Assembly (NCBI RefSeq): GCF_043876835.1
Contig: NZ_JBAWJZ010000012.1
Span: 17,641 to 81,640, forward strand
DNA: 64,000 nucleotides
From: Yeosuana sp043876835
Lineage (GTDB): Bacteria; Bacteroidota; Bacteroidia; Flavobacteriales; Flavobacteriaceae
Reading direction: 5' to 3'
Shown: one piece after another, positions 8,885-18,361 of the stretch
How positions within the stretch are numbered: the stretch's first letter is position 1
Layout of the letters: each line of letters starts with the position of its first letter
Notes under the pieces: generated by a model
The model's database searches: none
What the model saw: the letters and a program-made list of their open reading frames with translations, nothing else
Told to the model about the DNA's origin: nothing
Translations under genes and position numbers: made by a program

Positions 8885-11860
8885 ATGAAGCAGCTATATG
8901 TTTGGGGCCTGTTATTTATATCAACAATAACAATTGCCCAACAAGATTTAACCGTTTCTGTTATTGATGCAGAAACACAAAACCCAGTAACAAATGCTAT
9001 TGTCATTTTACAAAACAAAAGCAGAAATATCCAATTAAGCGAACTATCCAATATTCAAGGAAAGGCAATCTTTAGAAATTTAGAGGCCCTTGATGGTTAT
9101 CAAGTTCTTTATGAGGAAACACCGGAATATGTTAGTGAACGTTCAGAGCTCATTAATATTCGCTCAAATCAAAACCCGAATGTCACATTGATTTTATGGA
9201 ACAACGCCGCCCAGCAATTGGACGCCGTTATAATCTCGTCCAGTTCAACGTCAAAAATCAATCGTCGTGACGCTGAAGTCTCATCCGAACTTAAGGCTAC
9301 GGAAATTCAAGAAATACCCGTTGAGGGCCGGGATATTACCCGTATTTTGTACCGGCTACCCAATGTGACCCAGGCCACTGGTTTCTATCCAGAAGCACCC
9401 AATGTAAGTATTAATGGCATTAATGGATTATTTACTTCTTATTTAATCGATGGATTGGACAATAACGAACGTTTTCTGGGTGGTCAAAAATTTGCTATCC
9501 CTTCTGGGTTTGTAAAAGATATTACGGTCTTAACTAGTAATTTTTCGGCAGAATATGGCTTAACGGGAAGTGGTGTCGTTGATGTTACACCTCGTTCTGG
9601 TTCCAATATACTTGTTGGGGAAACCTATTTCATAACAAGGCCAGGACCATCTATTGATGGAAAGTCTTCCTTTGCACAACGCGATTTATCGGGTAACCAA
9701 GTCAAAAATGGATTTGCTCGATATCAAGCCGGAGCAGGAATAGGTGGAGCATTTATAAAAGATAAAACATTTTATTACTTCAATTTTGAACATACCACAG
9801 ACGATAAGGATAATTTATTAAATGTCCCCACTTTAGGGATTAACGAAACGATAAGAGGCCTCAATACCTTTAATTATTTTTCCACTAAAATAGACCAACT
9901 TTGGAACACAAACTTTAAAAGTTCGTTGAGGGCCAACATTGGTTTGGTTAATATAGAACGTCAAGGAGGTGGTCTTAATGGCGGAGCTACCTTTCCTTCA
10001 TCAGCCAATACACAAAAACGAAATAGTATATTGTTGGCCCTAAAAAACACCTACAACTTAGGGAAAATAAGTGCCGAAACCAATTTTCAGTACAGTCGTT
10101 TTAACTGGGATTATGCTAATCCATTGAACGCTAGCGACCCACAAGTAACGGTTTTGGGTACCAATGATGAAACATTGGCCATTTTGGGCCATCCAGGGTA
10201 TTTGTTTCACGCCATAGAAAATACCATCCAAGTCCAACAAAAATTCAAATATTATTTAAACAACCATACCATAAAAGGCGGGCTGAATTACATTAGGGGG
10301 AACCACGAGCTAATTGGCGGTGGAAATCCTAATGGCAATTACACGGTTAAACTAACCCAATCTCAAATAGATGTTGTAAAATTGGCTAATTTTGGAAGCC
10401 ACCTAAGTGTCAATGATATTCCTTCTGATGCCCAAGTGATAAATTATAATGTGGAGTTACGCCCCGCATCATTTGGAACACACCAAGATATTTATTCGGT
10501 TTATCTGGAGGACTTATGGTCTATAACCAATAAATTAAATATCACACTCGGATTGCGTTATGATTATGATAATTTATCCAAAGGTGGAGGAACAAAAGGC
10601 GATTATAACAATTTAGCACCACGATTTAACTTCAACTATAAGGTAACCAATAACAGCAGTATTCGCGGTGGTTACGGTATTGCTTATGACAAAATCAATT
10701 ACGCCATTTATAGTGATGCCTTGCAACAAAACACAAATTCTGCCGATTATAGGGCACAATTACAAGAATTCATTGATTTAGGGATATTACCAGCCAATAC
10801 CAATTTGGATGACATTACCTTCAACGGAAACATTTCAGCTAATTTATCTAATGTTACATACTTACAGGGGCCTTCTGGCGACCAGTTGCAAGGACAACGT
10901 GAGGAAGCCTTTTCCAATGAAAGACGTGTCCTAAATCCCAAAGGGTATAATAATCCCTATTCACATCAATTCTCTCTTGGGTATCAGTTACAAGTAAATG
11001 AAAATACTTTGTTCTATATAGATGTAGTTCACAACCGGGGTGAAAATTTGTTTCGTTTAAGAAACCTAAATGCCGCTGAAGAATATCCTATAGACCCCAA
11101 TAACGTTGTGATTAGAACTCCAGAAGAAGCCGATTCTACGCGACCTATCCCCATTGCGAATAACGCTGCTTTCATCAATGGGCAAACTGTTAGCGGTGTT
11201 GCTAGAAATGTTGTGATTAGTGAAACAGAAGGCATATCCAGGTATTATGCCTTGAGTTTAAATTATCAAAAAAGCAAGGGCAATTACAACTATTCCTATC
11301 GATTGAATTACACCTTATCCTCACTTAAAAACAACACCGAGGACATTAACTTTAGAGCCATGGATGGTAATAACTATGCAAGGGAATGGGGGTCATCAAT
11401 CAATGACAGAACCCATATTATTAACGGCATTTACAGTTATTATCCATTTAATGGGACGACGTTAACATTGGCAGGCCTACTTCAAAGTGGTCAGCCCATA
11501 AATAGGATCCCTTTAGGGTATGGTACGACTGACCTGAATGGTGATGGATCCGGATTTAGTGATGCCTACCAAGGAAATAGTGACCGCTTTCCTGGGGAAA
11601 GTAGAAATAGTGACCGCCTACCTTGGAGTACAACTTTTGATATGGGATTGCAACATCAATTTAAGGTCTCTGAAAATTCAAAATTAGAATTAAGAGCAGA
11701 TGTTTTCAATGTTTTCAATGCTGAGAATTTAAGTGGATATAGCAATAATGCCACCCAAAGCAATCAAATCCAAGGTGGTTCCTCGGCCAGTGGTTTGTTT
11801 ACCAAACGGAATGCCTCTCCACCCAGACAGGTTCAGTTTGGTGTTCGGTATTTATTTTAA
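8885..11860 (+). CDS. TonB-dependent outer-membrane receptor (Oar-like)
   Basis: I choose ATG 8885 (MKQLYVWGLLFISTITIAQQ), which gives a proper signal peptide; the frame open from 8828 adds 19 unlikely residues. The 991-residue product has an N-terminal CarboxypepD_reg-like domain (LTVSVIDAETQNPVTNAIV), a plug domain (about 130-250, ending VVDVTPRSGSN) and a long 22-strand barrel. It ends in the aromatic strand RQVQFGVRYLF. Asparagine-rich loops and the lack of a SusD partner fit the Oar-like receptor group rather than SusC. It imports an unknown ligand using TonB energy. The neighbours (DUF2064, kinase, secreted nucleoside hydrolase) suggest a nucleoside- or pentose-containing molecule, which is inference. 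Confidence 0.88.
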   Translation: MKQLYVWGLLFISTITIAQQDLTVSVIDAETQNPVTNAIVILQNKSRNIQLSELSNIQGKAIFRNLEALDGYQVLYEETPEYVSERSELINIRSNQNPNVTLILWNNAAQQLDAVIISSSSTSKINRRDAEVSSELKATEIQEIPVEGRDITRILYRLPNVTQATGFYPEAPNVSINGINGLFTSYLIDGLDNNERFLGGQKFAIPSGFVKDITVLTSNFSAEYGLTGSGVVDVTPRSGSNILVGETYFITRPGPSIDGKSSFAQRDLSGNQVKNGFARYQAGAGIGGAFIKDKTFYYFNFEHTTDDKDNLLNVPTLGINETIRGLNTFNYFSTKIDQLWNTNFKSSLRANIGLVNIERQGGGLNGGATFPSSANTQKRNSILLALKNTYNLGKISAETNFQYSRFNWDYANPLNASDPQVTVLGTNDETLAILGHPGYLFHAIENTIQVQQKFKYYLNNHTIKGGLNYIRGNHELIGGGNPNGNYTVKLTQSQIDVVKLANFGSHLSVNDIPSDAQVINYNVELRPASFGTHQDIYSVYLEDLWSITNKLNITLGLRYDYDNLSKGGGTKGDYNNLAPRFNFNYKVTNNSSIRGGYGIAYDKINYAIYSDALQQNTNSADYRAQLQEFIDLGILPANTNLDDITFNGNISANLSNVTYLQGPSGDQLQGQREEAFSNERRVLNPKGYNNPYSHQFSLGYQLQVNENTLFYIDVVHNRGENLFRLRNLNAAEEYPIDPNNVVIRTPEEADSTRPIPIANNAAFINGQTVSGVARNVVISETEGISRYYALSLNYQKSKGNYNYSYRLNYTLSSLKNNTEDINFRAMDGNNYAREWGSSINDRTHIINGIYSYYPFNGTTLTLAGLLQSGQPINRIPLGYGTTDLNGDGSGFSDAYQGNSDRFPGESRNSDRLPWSTTFDMGLQHQFKVSENSKLELRADVFNVFNAENLSGYSNNATQSNQIQGGSSASGLFTKRNASPPRQVQFGVRYLF

Positions 11861-11992
11861 ACAGCTTTCAATCCAGTAAAGTTGTTACTATTTTGCTGGA
11901 TTTTGATTGAATTATCAATAGAATTAAAAACCAGAAATACAATTGTTTTTATGAAAGCTATAAAAGAAAAAATAGAACCTTAGCCTCCTTTT

Positions 11993-13018
11993 ATGGAGCT
12001 AGTTAAATTAAACAATCCAGTTATGTTTGTACTTAATAACAAAGAGCCAAATAAATTAGCTCATTTTTTAATAAAAAGGCACTGGTTGGCTAACGGTGAA
12101 ATTATAACATCCATGTCAAAACCGGGTGAAGGGAATATGAATTATGTATTGCGAATAACTACAAGTAGCACATCCTTCATTTTAAAACAATCTAGGGCCT
12201 ATGTTGAGAAATATCCTCAAATAGCAGCACCCGAAAAAAGGGTAGTAACTGAAGCAAAATTTTATACTAAAATTAGTGAAAACCCTTCAATTCAGAAGCG
12301 AATGCCCAAAATATTGGGTTTGGATATTGCTAATAATATAATGCTTCTGGAAGATTTAGGAATGGCCAATGATTATACCACTCTATATGCTTTAGATAAA
12401 AAAATTTCTGACGATGACATCCATGTTCTCATAATCTATTTAAATGATTTGCACCATGGCTTTAAGAAATCAAAAGTTGATGATGAATTATCTAATTTGG
12501 AATTAAGAAAACTAAACTATGAACACATTTTTCACTATCCATTTTTGGAATGTAATGGCTTTGATTTAAATATGGTTCAAGCGGGGTTACAAGAATTGGC
12601 CCAACCCTACAAAAGAGATACTTTTTTAAAACAAAAGATAGAACACTTAGGGGAACTCTATATGTCTAAAGGAGCCTATTTGCTGCATGGTGATTATTAC
12701 CCAGGAAGCTGGTTATCAACCGAAAATGGCATTAAGATTATAGATCCAGAATTTTGTTTCTATGGCCAACGTGAATTTGATTTGGGCGTTTTAATCGCTC
12801 ATTTAATTTTAACAAAACACGAACAATCCATAATAGATAAGGCAATTGAAAATTATAAAACTTTCCGTGAACTGAATATGGACATGTTGAATGGATTTAT
12901 TGGTGTTGAAATTATGCGGAGATTGATAGGGTTAGCCCAATTGCCTTTACAGATGGCTCTAATTGAAAAAGAAAAACTAATGGGATTAGCATATCACTTA
13001 ATAACACAAAAACGATGA
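11993..13018 (+). CDS. small-molecule kinase resembling S-methyl-5-thioribose kinase
   Basis: This 341-residue protein has the aminoglycoside/choline-kinase fold. It shows a GEGNMNYVLRI phosphate-binding loop, FILKQSRAYVEKYP (nucleotide Lys region), the catalytic loop LLHGDYYPGSWL (HGD) and the metal site IIDPEFCFYGQREFDLG. The last two, with DPEF-FYG, are closest in style to methylthioribose kinase (MtnK). That enzyme phosphorylates 5-methylthioribose at O1 in methionine salvage. The 3' end overlaps the nucleoside hydrolase by ATGA, so the two are translationally coupled: hydrolase releases a ribose derivative, kinase phosphorylates it. Family assignment is firm; the exact substrate is inference. 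Confidence 0.72.
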   Translation: MELVKLNNPVMFVLNNKEPNKLAHFLIKRHWLANGEIITSMSKPGEGNMNYVLRITTSSTSFILKQSRAYVEKYPQIAAPEKRVVTEAKFYTKISENPSIQKRMPKILGLDIANNIMLLEDLGMANDYTTLYALDKKISDDDIHVLIIYLNDLHHGFKKSKVDDELSNLELRKLNYEHIFHYPFLECNGFDLNMVQAGLQELAQPYKRDTFLKQKIEHLGELYMSKGAYLLHGDYYPGSWLSTENGIKIIDPEFCFYGQREFDLGVLIAHLILTKHEQSIIDKAIENYKTFRELNMDMLNGFIGVEIMRRLIGLAQLPLQMALIEKEKLMGLAYHLITQKR

Positions 13019-13977
13019 AAATTTATAAACTGTGGCTATTTTTATTGATTACGAACTCAATTACAGCCCAAACCAAAGTTTGGTTCGATACAGATATTAT
13101 GATAGGCATGCCGGATAAAGTGGCACGTGAGGTTGATGACGGTATTACCTTGATTATGGCTCTAAAGCAGCCCCAAATCCAAATTGTTGGCATCAGTAAT
13201 ATTACCTATGTGGATTATGGCTATACTGTGATTCATAAAATTTTAAACTGGCATAACAAGGGTGCCGCCATTCCAGTTTATAAAGGTTCAACCTTCGCCA
13301 ATGATCTAGGAACGGAAAATAATGCGACAAGCGCTCTGTATCTAGCATTAAAGATGGACAAACTGACTATTTTAGCGCTTGGTCCATTGACCAATATAGC
13401 AACCTTGGTTAAAAACCATCCAGATATTATTCCTCAAATAGAACGTGTTGTGATGTGTGCTTCCCGGACTCCTAACTTACCTTTTAATCCTGGTAATGGA
13501 AAATTAAATGTATTTGATTATAACTATGAATTTGATACCGCTTCAATGGATGTTTTATTGAACTCTCCCATCCCCTTGGAGTTTGCGGGATATGAACCGA
13601 GTTCATATACACACATTGGCAACATTGATTTGGCTAGTTTGGACTTAAATAATGAAGCTGATAAATGGTTATATGAAATTGTACAACCATGGATGTCATT
13701 AAACGAAAGCTTATTTGGGGTTCGTGGTTTTATTCCTTTTGATTGTTCTACTTTGGGTATTGTAACACATCCTGAATATTTTACATATTATGAAGATATC
13801 CCCATAAAAGTAATTTATAAGAAAAATGATGCCGTGGAAATTCAACCAGATAAGCTTTTTAAAAATTTTCTAGAAGTGTCTTATGAGTTTAAAACCAAAA
13901 AGAAAGTAAAATATGCTCGAAGGGCCTTACAAGGTTTTGAAGAAAAGATTTTGGAAACATTGAGTGCTTCAAGATAG
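13015..13977 (+). CDS. secreted nucleoside hydrolase
   Basis: After a signal peptide (MKIYKLWLFLLITNSITAQ) comes the inosine/uridine-preferring nucleoside hydrolase fold. Evidence is the calcium-binding FDTDIMIG with EVDDGITLIMAL (DxD and DD), ALGPLTNIATLV, and EFNFE-like NYEFDTASMDVLL. Length (320 residues) is usual. It should cleave the N-glycosidic bond of a ribonucleoside to base plus ribose in the periplasm or outside the cell. Its start overlaps the kinase stop by four bases. With the upstream TonB receptor it suggests uptake and dismantling of a nucleoside-like compound. Confidence 0.85.
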   Translation: MKIYKLWLFLLITNSITAQTKVWFDTDIMIGMPDKVAREVDDGITLIMALKQPQIQIVGISNITYVDYGYTVIHKILNWHNKGAAIPVYKGSTFANDLGTENNATSALYLALKMDKLTILALGPLTNIATLVKNHPDIIPQIERVVMCASRTPNLPFNPGNGKLNVFDYNYEFDTASMDVLLNSPIPLEFAGYEPSSYTHIGNIDLASLDLNNEADKWLYEIVQPWMSLNESLFGVRGFIPFDCSTLGIVTHPEYFTYYEDIPIKVIYKKNDAVEIQPDKLFKNFLEVSYEFKTKKKVKYARRALQGFEEKILETLSASR

Positions 13978-14014
13978 TCGATATTTATATTTAATGAAAT
14001 AAAAAGTCGTTAAA

Positions 14015-14251
14015 GTTAACACTCATTCCATATACTTTGTTTCTTATAATGAAAATGTAGTCTTAAATAAAGCAGATAGAAAGTTAAACTATGGAATTGA
14101 TGCCAATTTTAATATAACCTCATCTTTAAAATTAAACACAACAATTAATCCAGACTTCTCCCAAGTTGAAATTGATGACCAAATCACAAACTTAACAAGA
14201 TTCAATATTAGTTTCCTTGAAAGAAGAAGTGGATCAATTAAAAGCTCTTAA
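14015..14251 (+). pseudogene. internal fragment of a DUF5916 outer-membrane protein gene
   Basis: A 78-residue open stretch without its own start reads VNTHSIYFVSYNEN, then LNYGIDANFNITSSLKLNTT, and NPDFSQVEIDDQITNLTRFNI followed by FLERR. This is the hallmark segment of DUF5916 / carbohydrate-binding family-9 proteins (normally NPDFSQVE-D-Q-NL-RF-FPERR). The complete proteins have 700-900 residues; everything else is missing. It is fused directly to a DinB fragment, so a deletion joined two unrelated genes. Confidence 0.65.
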
Positions 14252-14270
14252 TATTATCGGTTGAAAAACA

Positions 14271-14426
14271 GAAACCGATTTTCTTTTTGGCAAATTTAAA
14301 TCATATAATGAAAGAACTACGGGAACAGGGTTTCATTTAGCTAATATTGATGACGCCATAAATTTTAATAATTTTCACGAAGCCATTCATTTAGGGTTTA
14401 TGATTGGCATTAAAAAGTTTGTTTAG
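14271..14426 (+). pseudogene. C-terminal fragment of a DinB-family gene
   Basis: This is an open stretch of 51 residues ending at TAG 14424-14426 (FLFGKFKSYNERTTGTGFH, then FNNFHEAIHLGFMIGIKKFV). The HEAIHLGFMIGIKK end matches the last helix of DinB-like proteins, which carries a metal-binding His. No start or N-terminal half is present. It lies 20 bp behind the DUF5916 fragment. Confidence 0.5.
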
Positions 14427-14515
14427 TTAAAAGCGAATTATTATATGTTTTAAAAAATAAGGTAAGGCAATTTAACAAGCTATTATAACAAAAAGAAACT
14501 TTTAAGTGTCTAATA

Positions 14516-15346
14516 ATGATTAGAACTTTTGATATTTATCAAGTAGACGTTTTTACTGAAAATAAATTTCAAGGAACCCCACATAAACTGTAGTTTGGAA
14601 TGCCGGTGGTTTTTCAAATGCAGAAATGCAAAAAATAGCTAGACAACTAATCAATTCTGAAACAGTTTTTATTCATTTAAAAAATAAGTGCTGCCCATCG
14701 TTAAGATATTATCCAACCTAAGAAATAGATAGCTCGGGTCATGCAACAATTGCAGTAGCACATATTTTTACAAATAAAAAGGATATCAAAACCTAATTCG
14801 TTTCAAAACCAATTTAGGGAATTTGGAAGTTGAAAACGATTGTAGTACGCTATCATATAGTGCACGTGCATGCCGATTTGAAAATATTTTAAATGAAAAA
14901 CAGAAAGATGAATTGATTGAGATACTTGGTTTAAACTCTATTGACGTATATCCTGGTTTGTCATTTCACGTAATAAATGGAGCAAGTAACAAACTGATAA
15001 CACCCTTAAATCCAAACAAGCAATTTTAAAATCAAATCCAGATATTCAACAACTTTAGAAATACTGTAAAGAGAATACGGCCCCAGGTATTTTTCTTAGC
15101 TCTATTGCCAAACAATCAGAAAGGTTTGTTATCTATGGTAGAATGTTTGTTCCACTATTGGGCATAAATGAAGATCCTGTTAAGGGCAACTCTTGCACTC
15201 CTATGATTACTTATATCAATAAGTATAAAATAGTAAATTGGGGTTTTTTAAAAAGAGATATACAATGTTATCAAGGAGATTCGGTTGACAGAGAGAGGAC
15301 GGTCCTTATTAAATTTGAATTTGCCAACAACAATATAAAAAAATAA
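14516..15346 (+). pseudogene. PhzF-family epimerase/isomerase gene, heavily decayed
   Basis: Pieces in shifting frames align end to end with PhzF. The start at 14516 reads MIRTFDIYQVDVFTENKFQG; then come EMQKIARQLINSETVFIHL and SSGHATIAVAHIF (the CGHAT-type motif, here SGHAT). The C-terminal piece has FVPLLGINEDPVKGNSCT, matching the family's FAP-GI-EDPVTGSA. At least four in-frame stops or shifts separate them. PhzF enzymes are about 260-300 residues, the same as this span. The product cannot be made. A second dead PhzF lies at 27987. Confidence 0.75.
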
Positions 15347-15401
15347 GTATTGGCGGTAAAGCAATAATTGCATTTAAAACACTAGTTACTATAAAAACAA
15401 A

Positions 15402-15864
15402 ATGACAGGAATATTTCAGATAGATGAGCCAATAATCAAACTACTAGAATATTTTTTAATCGGGTTGGTAGCAAGCTTTTATGGTAGCATAACTGGTGTT
15501 CCCTTTATGCTTTCTATTCCTGCCCTAATTTTTATGGGAATTCCGGCCGAAACCGTATTTGTTACTAACAAACTAGGCGATTTAGGTCGTTTTTCTTTAT
15601 CAACATTTAGGTTTGTAAAATCTGGAAAGGCAATTTGGAAATATGCAGTTCCTTTTATTCCTCTTGCAATTACAGGAGGCTTATTGGGTGCAAAACTTCC
15701 AACAATTTATAAATAAGGAAAAATTATATCTAATCGTTGGTATTGTCATATTGACCATGATTCCTTTAATATTATTAAATAAAAACATTCGGTTTAAACA
15801 ATCATACCCAAACCTGACTAAAACAATATTTGGATATGTAATATATTTTTTCTTGTCAATATAA
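15402..15864 (+). pseudogene. TauE/SafE-type sulfite exporter gene, frameshifted and truncated
   Basis: The first frame (15402-15716) encodes a membrane segment, the SFYGSITGVPFMLSIPALI glycine loop and PAETVFVTNKLGDLGRFSLS, typical of the first half of TSUP permeases. After GGLLGAKLP a frameshift near 15700 moves to a frame encoding NKEKLYLIVGIVILTMIPLILLNKN, the continuing helices, until 15864. Complete members have about 250 residues and eight helices; the second half is missing. Confidence 0.65.
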
Positions 15865-15914
15865 GGAATGCTCAGAATCTCAACATTATTTATCCAATAA
15901 TATTTTTAATACAA

Positions 15915-16052
15915 AAAATCATAGAATTATCTGCAACACAATGGTACTGGCAAAACCGATTTCAAGTTAATAAAGAGGAGTATCAAATTATTTTTTTAAC
16001 TAAAGATGGTATTGATCAAGATTATACCTACAGTTTATTGGTAAACATTTAA
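15915..16052 (+). pseudogene. fragment of an AraC-family regulator related to 25786-26835
   Basis: A 45-residue open stretch reads LSATQWYWQNRFQVNKEEY, then QIIFLTKDGIDQDYTYSLL. It is nearly the same as residues of the intact AraC regulator at 25786-26835 (VSAKQWYWQNPFQANKEEY then QIIFDTKDIIDQEYANNLL). It is an isolated piece of a paralogue with neither HTH nor start. It sits beside the DoxX/SnoaL genes, just as the intact regulator sits beside another SnoaL-like operon. Confidence 0.7.
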
Positions 16053-16174
16053 TGCATCTTGTTGAACTAAAGTTTTAAAATCAATACAAAATACTTATTT
16101 GTATTTAAGAAGAGAGAGGAGAATTTAAAAATAATATAAATTTTACTTTTAAATTCTCCGTTTTTAATATTCTA

Positions 16175-16657
16175 TTAAAAGACAATCTTAAGACTATCTT
16201 TTTTCTTTTTAAATAATAGTTTGTCAATTGAATAGTTTCCCCCACCCATAACAATGAGAACTAAAATCATAGCTATCCATAATAAGAAATATTCGTAACC
16301 CTCTCCAGCTTTATTACCATACCAATTCATAAAAAAACCGTGTTCAAAATGTACTGTAAACATTATGGTTAATGCGAGAAAAAAGAAGGATATGGCCAAA
16401 ATTCTAGTTGCAAAACCAAATAAAAGAGCTACAACTCCAAAAGTCTCTAAGATTATTGCCATGAAGCCTAAAACCCATGGTATTCCCAATGTTTCAGTGA
16501 AGTAGTTCATAGTTCCTGTAAACCCGTAGCCTCCAAATAAACCAAAGAGTTTTTGAGCGCCATGGGGGAATACAACAATACTCATCAACACTCTTAATAT
16601 CAGTGGACTCCATGATGAGTTAGTCCTGAATAATAACACTTGAATGTTTCTCATCAC
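16175..16657 (-). CDS. DoxX-family membrane protein
   Basis: This 160-residue protein has four predicted membrane helices. It carries the DoxX signature LRVLMSIVVFPHGAQKLFGLFGGYGF and EYFLLWIAMILVLIVMGGGNYSIDKLL. DoxX-like proteins are poorly defined inner-membrane proteins often linked to thiol/redox stress and quinone-related systems. The start overlaps the end of the SnoaL-like gene (16654) by four bases, so the two are co-translated. The Crp-type regulator gene 5' of them on the same strand may belong to the unit. Confidence 0.85.
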   Translation of the reverse strand: MMRNIQVLLFRTNSSWSPLILRVLMSIVVFPHGAQKLFGLFGGYGFTGTMNYFTETLGIPWVLGFMAIILETFGVVALLFGFATRILAISFFFLALTIMFTVHFEHGFFMNWYGNKAGEGYEYFLLWIAMILVLIVMGGGNYSIDKLLFKKKKDSLKIVF

Positions 16658-17007
16658 GAATTGTAATAAAATTTTTCATTGATAATCATTCCATCCTTCC
16701 ATAATTGAACCGATATTTGATTATAAATTCGTTTACCCCAGTCTTTATGGATGTAATTGTAATGCCACTCCACCATTGAAACATTCTTACCAACGGCAAC
16801 TTTTTTGGGAATACAGGCTTTGAAATCAATTATAGATGCAAAAAATTCCTCTTCTCTTTTGCGATTTTCATCTTTACCAACAGTAGGTTCATTTTCGTTC
16901 TCCTGCATACTAACATCTTGGTGGTAATACATTTCAAAGGCCTCTAGGGCTCTTCCCTTGATTACTAAATCATTTAGACCATTAATCTTTTCTTCGATTG
17001 TTTTCAT
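16654..17007 (-). CDS. SnoaL-like/NTF2-fold small protein
   Basis: The 117-residue protein has the NTF2-like pattern: an N-terminal helix (EEKINGLNDLVIKGRALEAFEMYYHQDVSMQENE), GKDENRKREEEFFASI, and late beta-strands (VSMVEWHYNYIHKDWGKRIYNQISVQLWKDGMIINEKFYY). It has no signal peptide. It resembles the product of 25337-25690 in length and layout, so the window carries two related small NTF2 proteins. The 3' end overlaps the DoxX gene by four bases. Ligand and reaction are unknown. Confidence 0.75.
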   Translation of the reverse strand: MKTIEEKINGLNDLVIKGRALEAFEMYYHQDVSMQENENEPTVGKDENRKREEEFFASIIDFKACIPKKVAVGKNVSMVEWHYNYIHKDWGKRIYNQISVQLWKDGMIINEKFYYNS

Positions 17008-17108
17008 AAGTCATAATTAAATTAAACAAAGCACAAATTTCAAGTTAAACGAAACCATTGACATTGAACTAGTTTAAAAAATTATATTATTCTAGATTAA
17101 TTTTTGGA

Positions 17109-17687
17109 TCAAGAATTGATATTTGATCTAATTTTGCTTAAAAATTCTTTACTCATTCCTAGGTAAGAAGCAACTAAATATTGAGGAATCCTTTGTTCAA
17201 GGTCAGGATAATTAATCACAAAATTCTTATATCGTTCTTTGGCAGAAAGTGAATTATTAAGGATAATTCTTTTCTGAGAAGCTATAAAAGCTTTTTGAAT
17301 TATCAATCGAAAGAAACGTTCCAATTTTGGTAAATGATTATATAGATAATTTAGCTTCTCCAGGGAAATCTGAAATAATTCTGTATCCTCTAAGCATTGT
17401 ATATTATAATCAGCTTTAGTCTTATTAATTAAGCTTCCTAAATCAGACACCCACCATCCTTCAACAGCTAGCATGACAACATGCTGATTTCCAAATTGAT
17501 CAACGTAAAACACTTTTACCGAACCTGAAATTAAAAAATTTTCGTGCCGACAAATATCTCCTTGCTGCAATATATATTGACCTTTTAGAAATCTTCTTGT
17601 CTCTATATTTGAAAGAATTAAGTTCTTTTCTTTATCGTCTAGCTTTATGTAACGGTTAAGATATTCTAAAAAAAACTGTTCTTTCAT
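17109..17687 (-). CDS. Crp/Fnr-family transcriptional regulator
   Basis: The 192-residue protein has a cyclic-nucleotide-binding-like domain (RRFLKGQYILQQGDICRHENFLISGSVKVFYVDQFGNQ) and a C-terminal helix-turn-helix (IPQYLVASYLGMSKEFLSKIRS). It lacks the Fnr cysteine cluster and the Crp cAMP-contact residues, as usual for the many flavobacterial members, so its signal is unknown. It lies 101 bp upstream of the SnoaL/DoxX pair on the same strand and probably controls it. Confidence 0.88.
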   Translation of the reverse strand: MKEQFFLEYLNRYIKLDDKEKNLILSNIETRRFLKGQYILQQGDICRHENFLISGSVKVFYVDQFGNQHVVMLAVEGWWVSDLGSLINKTKADYNIQCLEDTELFQISLEKLNYLYNHLPKLERFFRLIIQKAFIASQKRIILNNSLSAKERYKNFVINYPDLEQRIPQYLVASYLGMSKEFLSKIRSNINS

Positions 17688-18318
17688 AATGGATATTAAA
17701 TTTTGTTATAATAATGATACAGATAGGGTTTAATTATTCAGAAAATTAGAAAACATCTTAAGTTAATAATTATTTACAAAATTAATCATATTTATATAAT
17801 GTCATGATTGAAAACAACAGAATTGCAGGAGTTGATAATGTCAAATTTTATCAAAAGTTAGGAAAATAACATATTTTTAGCTTTTATGTTTCCAAGAGAC
17901 CATTAAAAGTAGAAAATGATAATCCTTACTTAATTCCAAACCCTTTCTCTCCTCCGATCACTAATAATACATGTAAGTAAGTTTTATTCTATGGGAAACC
18001 GTAGTCCAAAATGTAGTCTTGAACAAAAATTAATATAGATCCAGGGATTTCTTTAAAATTAAGTCCGAAAACCAAGAGTATGCACTTTTAATACTAGCAT
18101 TAAAGTATTAAGAAACATGGCGCTATCAAGGATAGTAGGTCAACAATATGATTTCGGAATTTACAGAGACAAATGAATAAAAAGCCTTTTGGGAAAATTT
18201 ATTTCTAAACCATGTTTTATATAGTAAAAGCATTAACAGATAATTTTTTAGTGCATTTGAAACCTAAGCCTAAAAAGACTATTACTTTACCAAACTTAAG
18301 TTTTATCTAAAAATTTGT
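17688..18318 (+). other. non-coding or fully decayed stretch
   Basis: There are protein-like islands on the plus strand (about 17804-17870, beginning MIENNRIAGVDNVKFYQKLGK, then RPLKVENDNPYLIPNPFSPP up to 17998). They are broken by stops and I cannot name the family. The rest reads as noise. The left end must contain the promoter of the leftward Crp-type gene. Confidence 0.35.
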
Positions 18319-18336
18319 TTACCGAATGTTCAGTAA
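18319..18336 (+). promoter_or_regulatory. TetR-type operator palindrome
   Basis: TTACCGAA TG TTCAGTAA is an inverted repeat with one mismatch per 8-bp arm. It is the size and symmetry usual for TetR/AcrR operators, 25 bp before the TetR coding start. It also argues against using the upstream in-frame ATG at 18326, which lies inside the operator. Autoregulation is inferred. Confidence 0.6.
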
Positions 18337-18361
18337 TAAAATATTTTTATATACTAGCACA

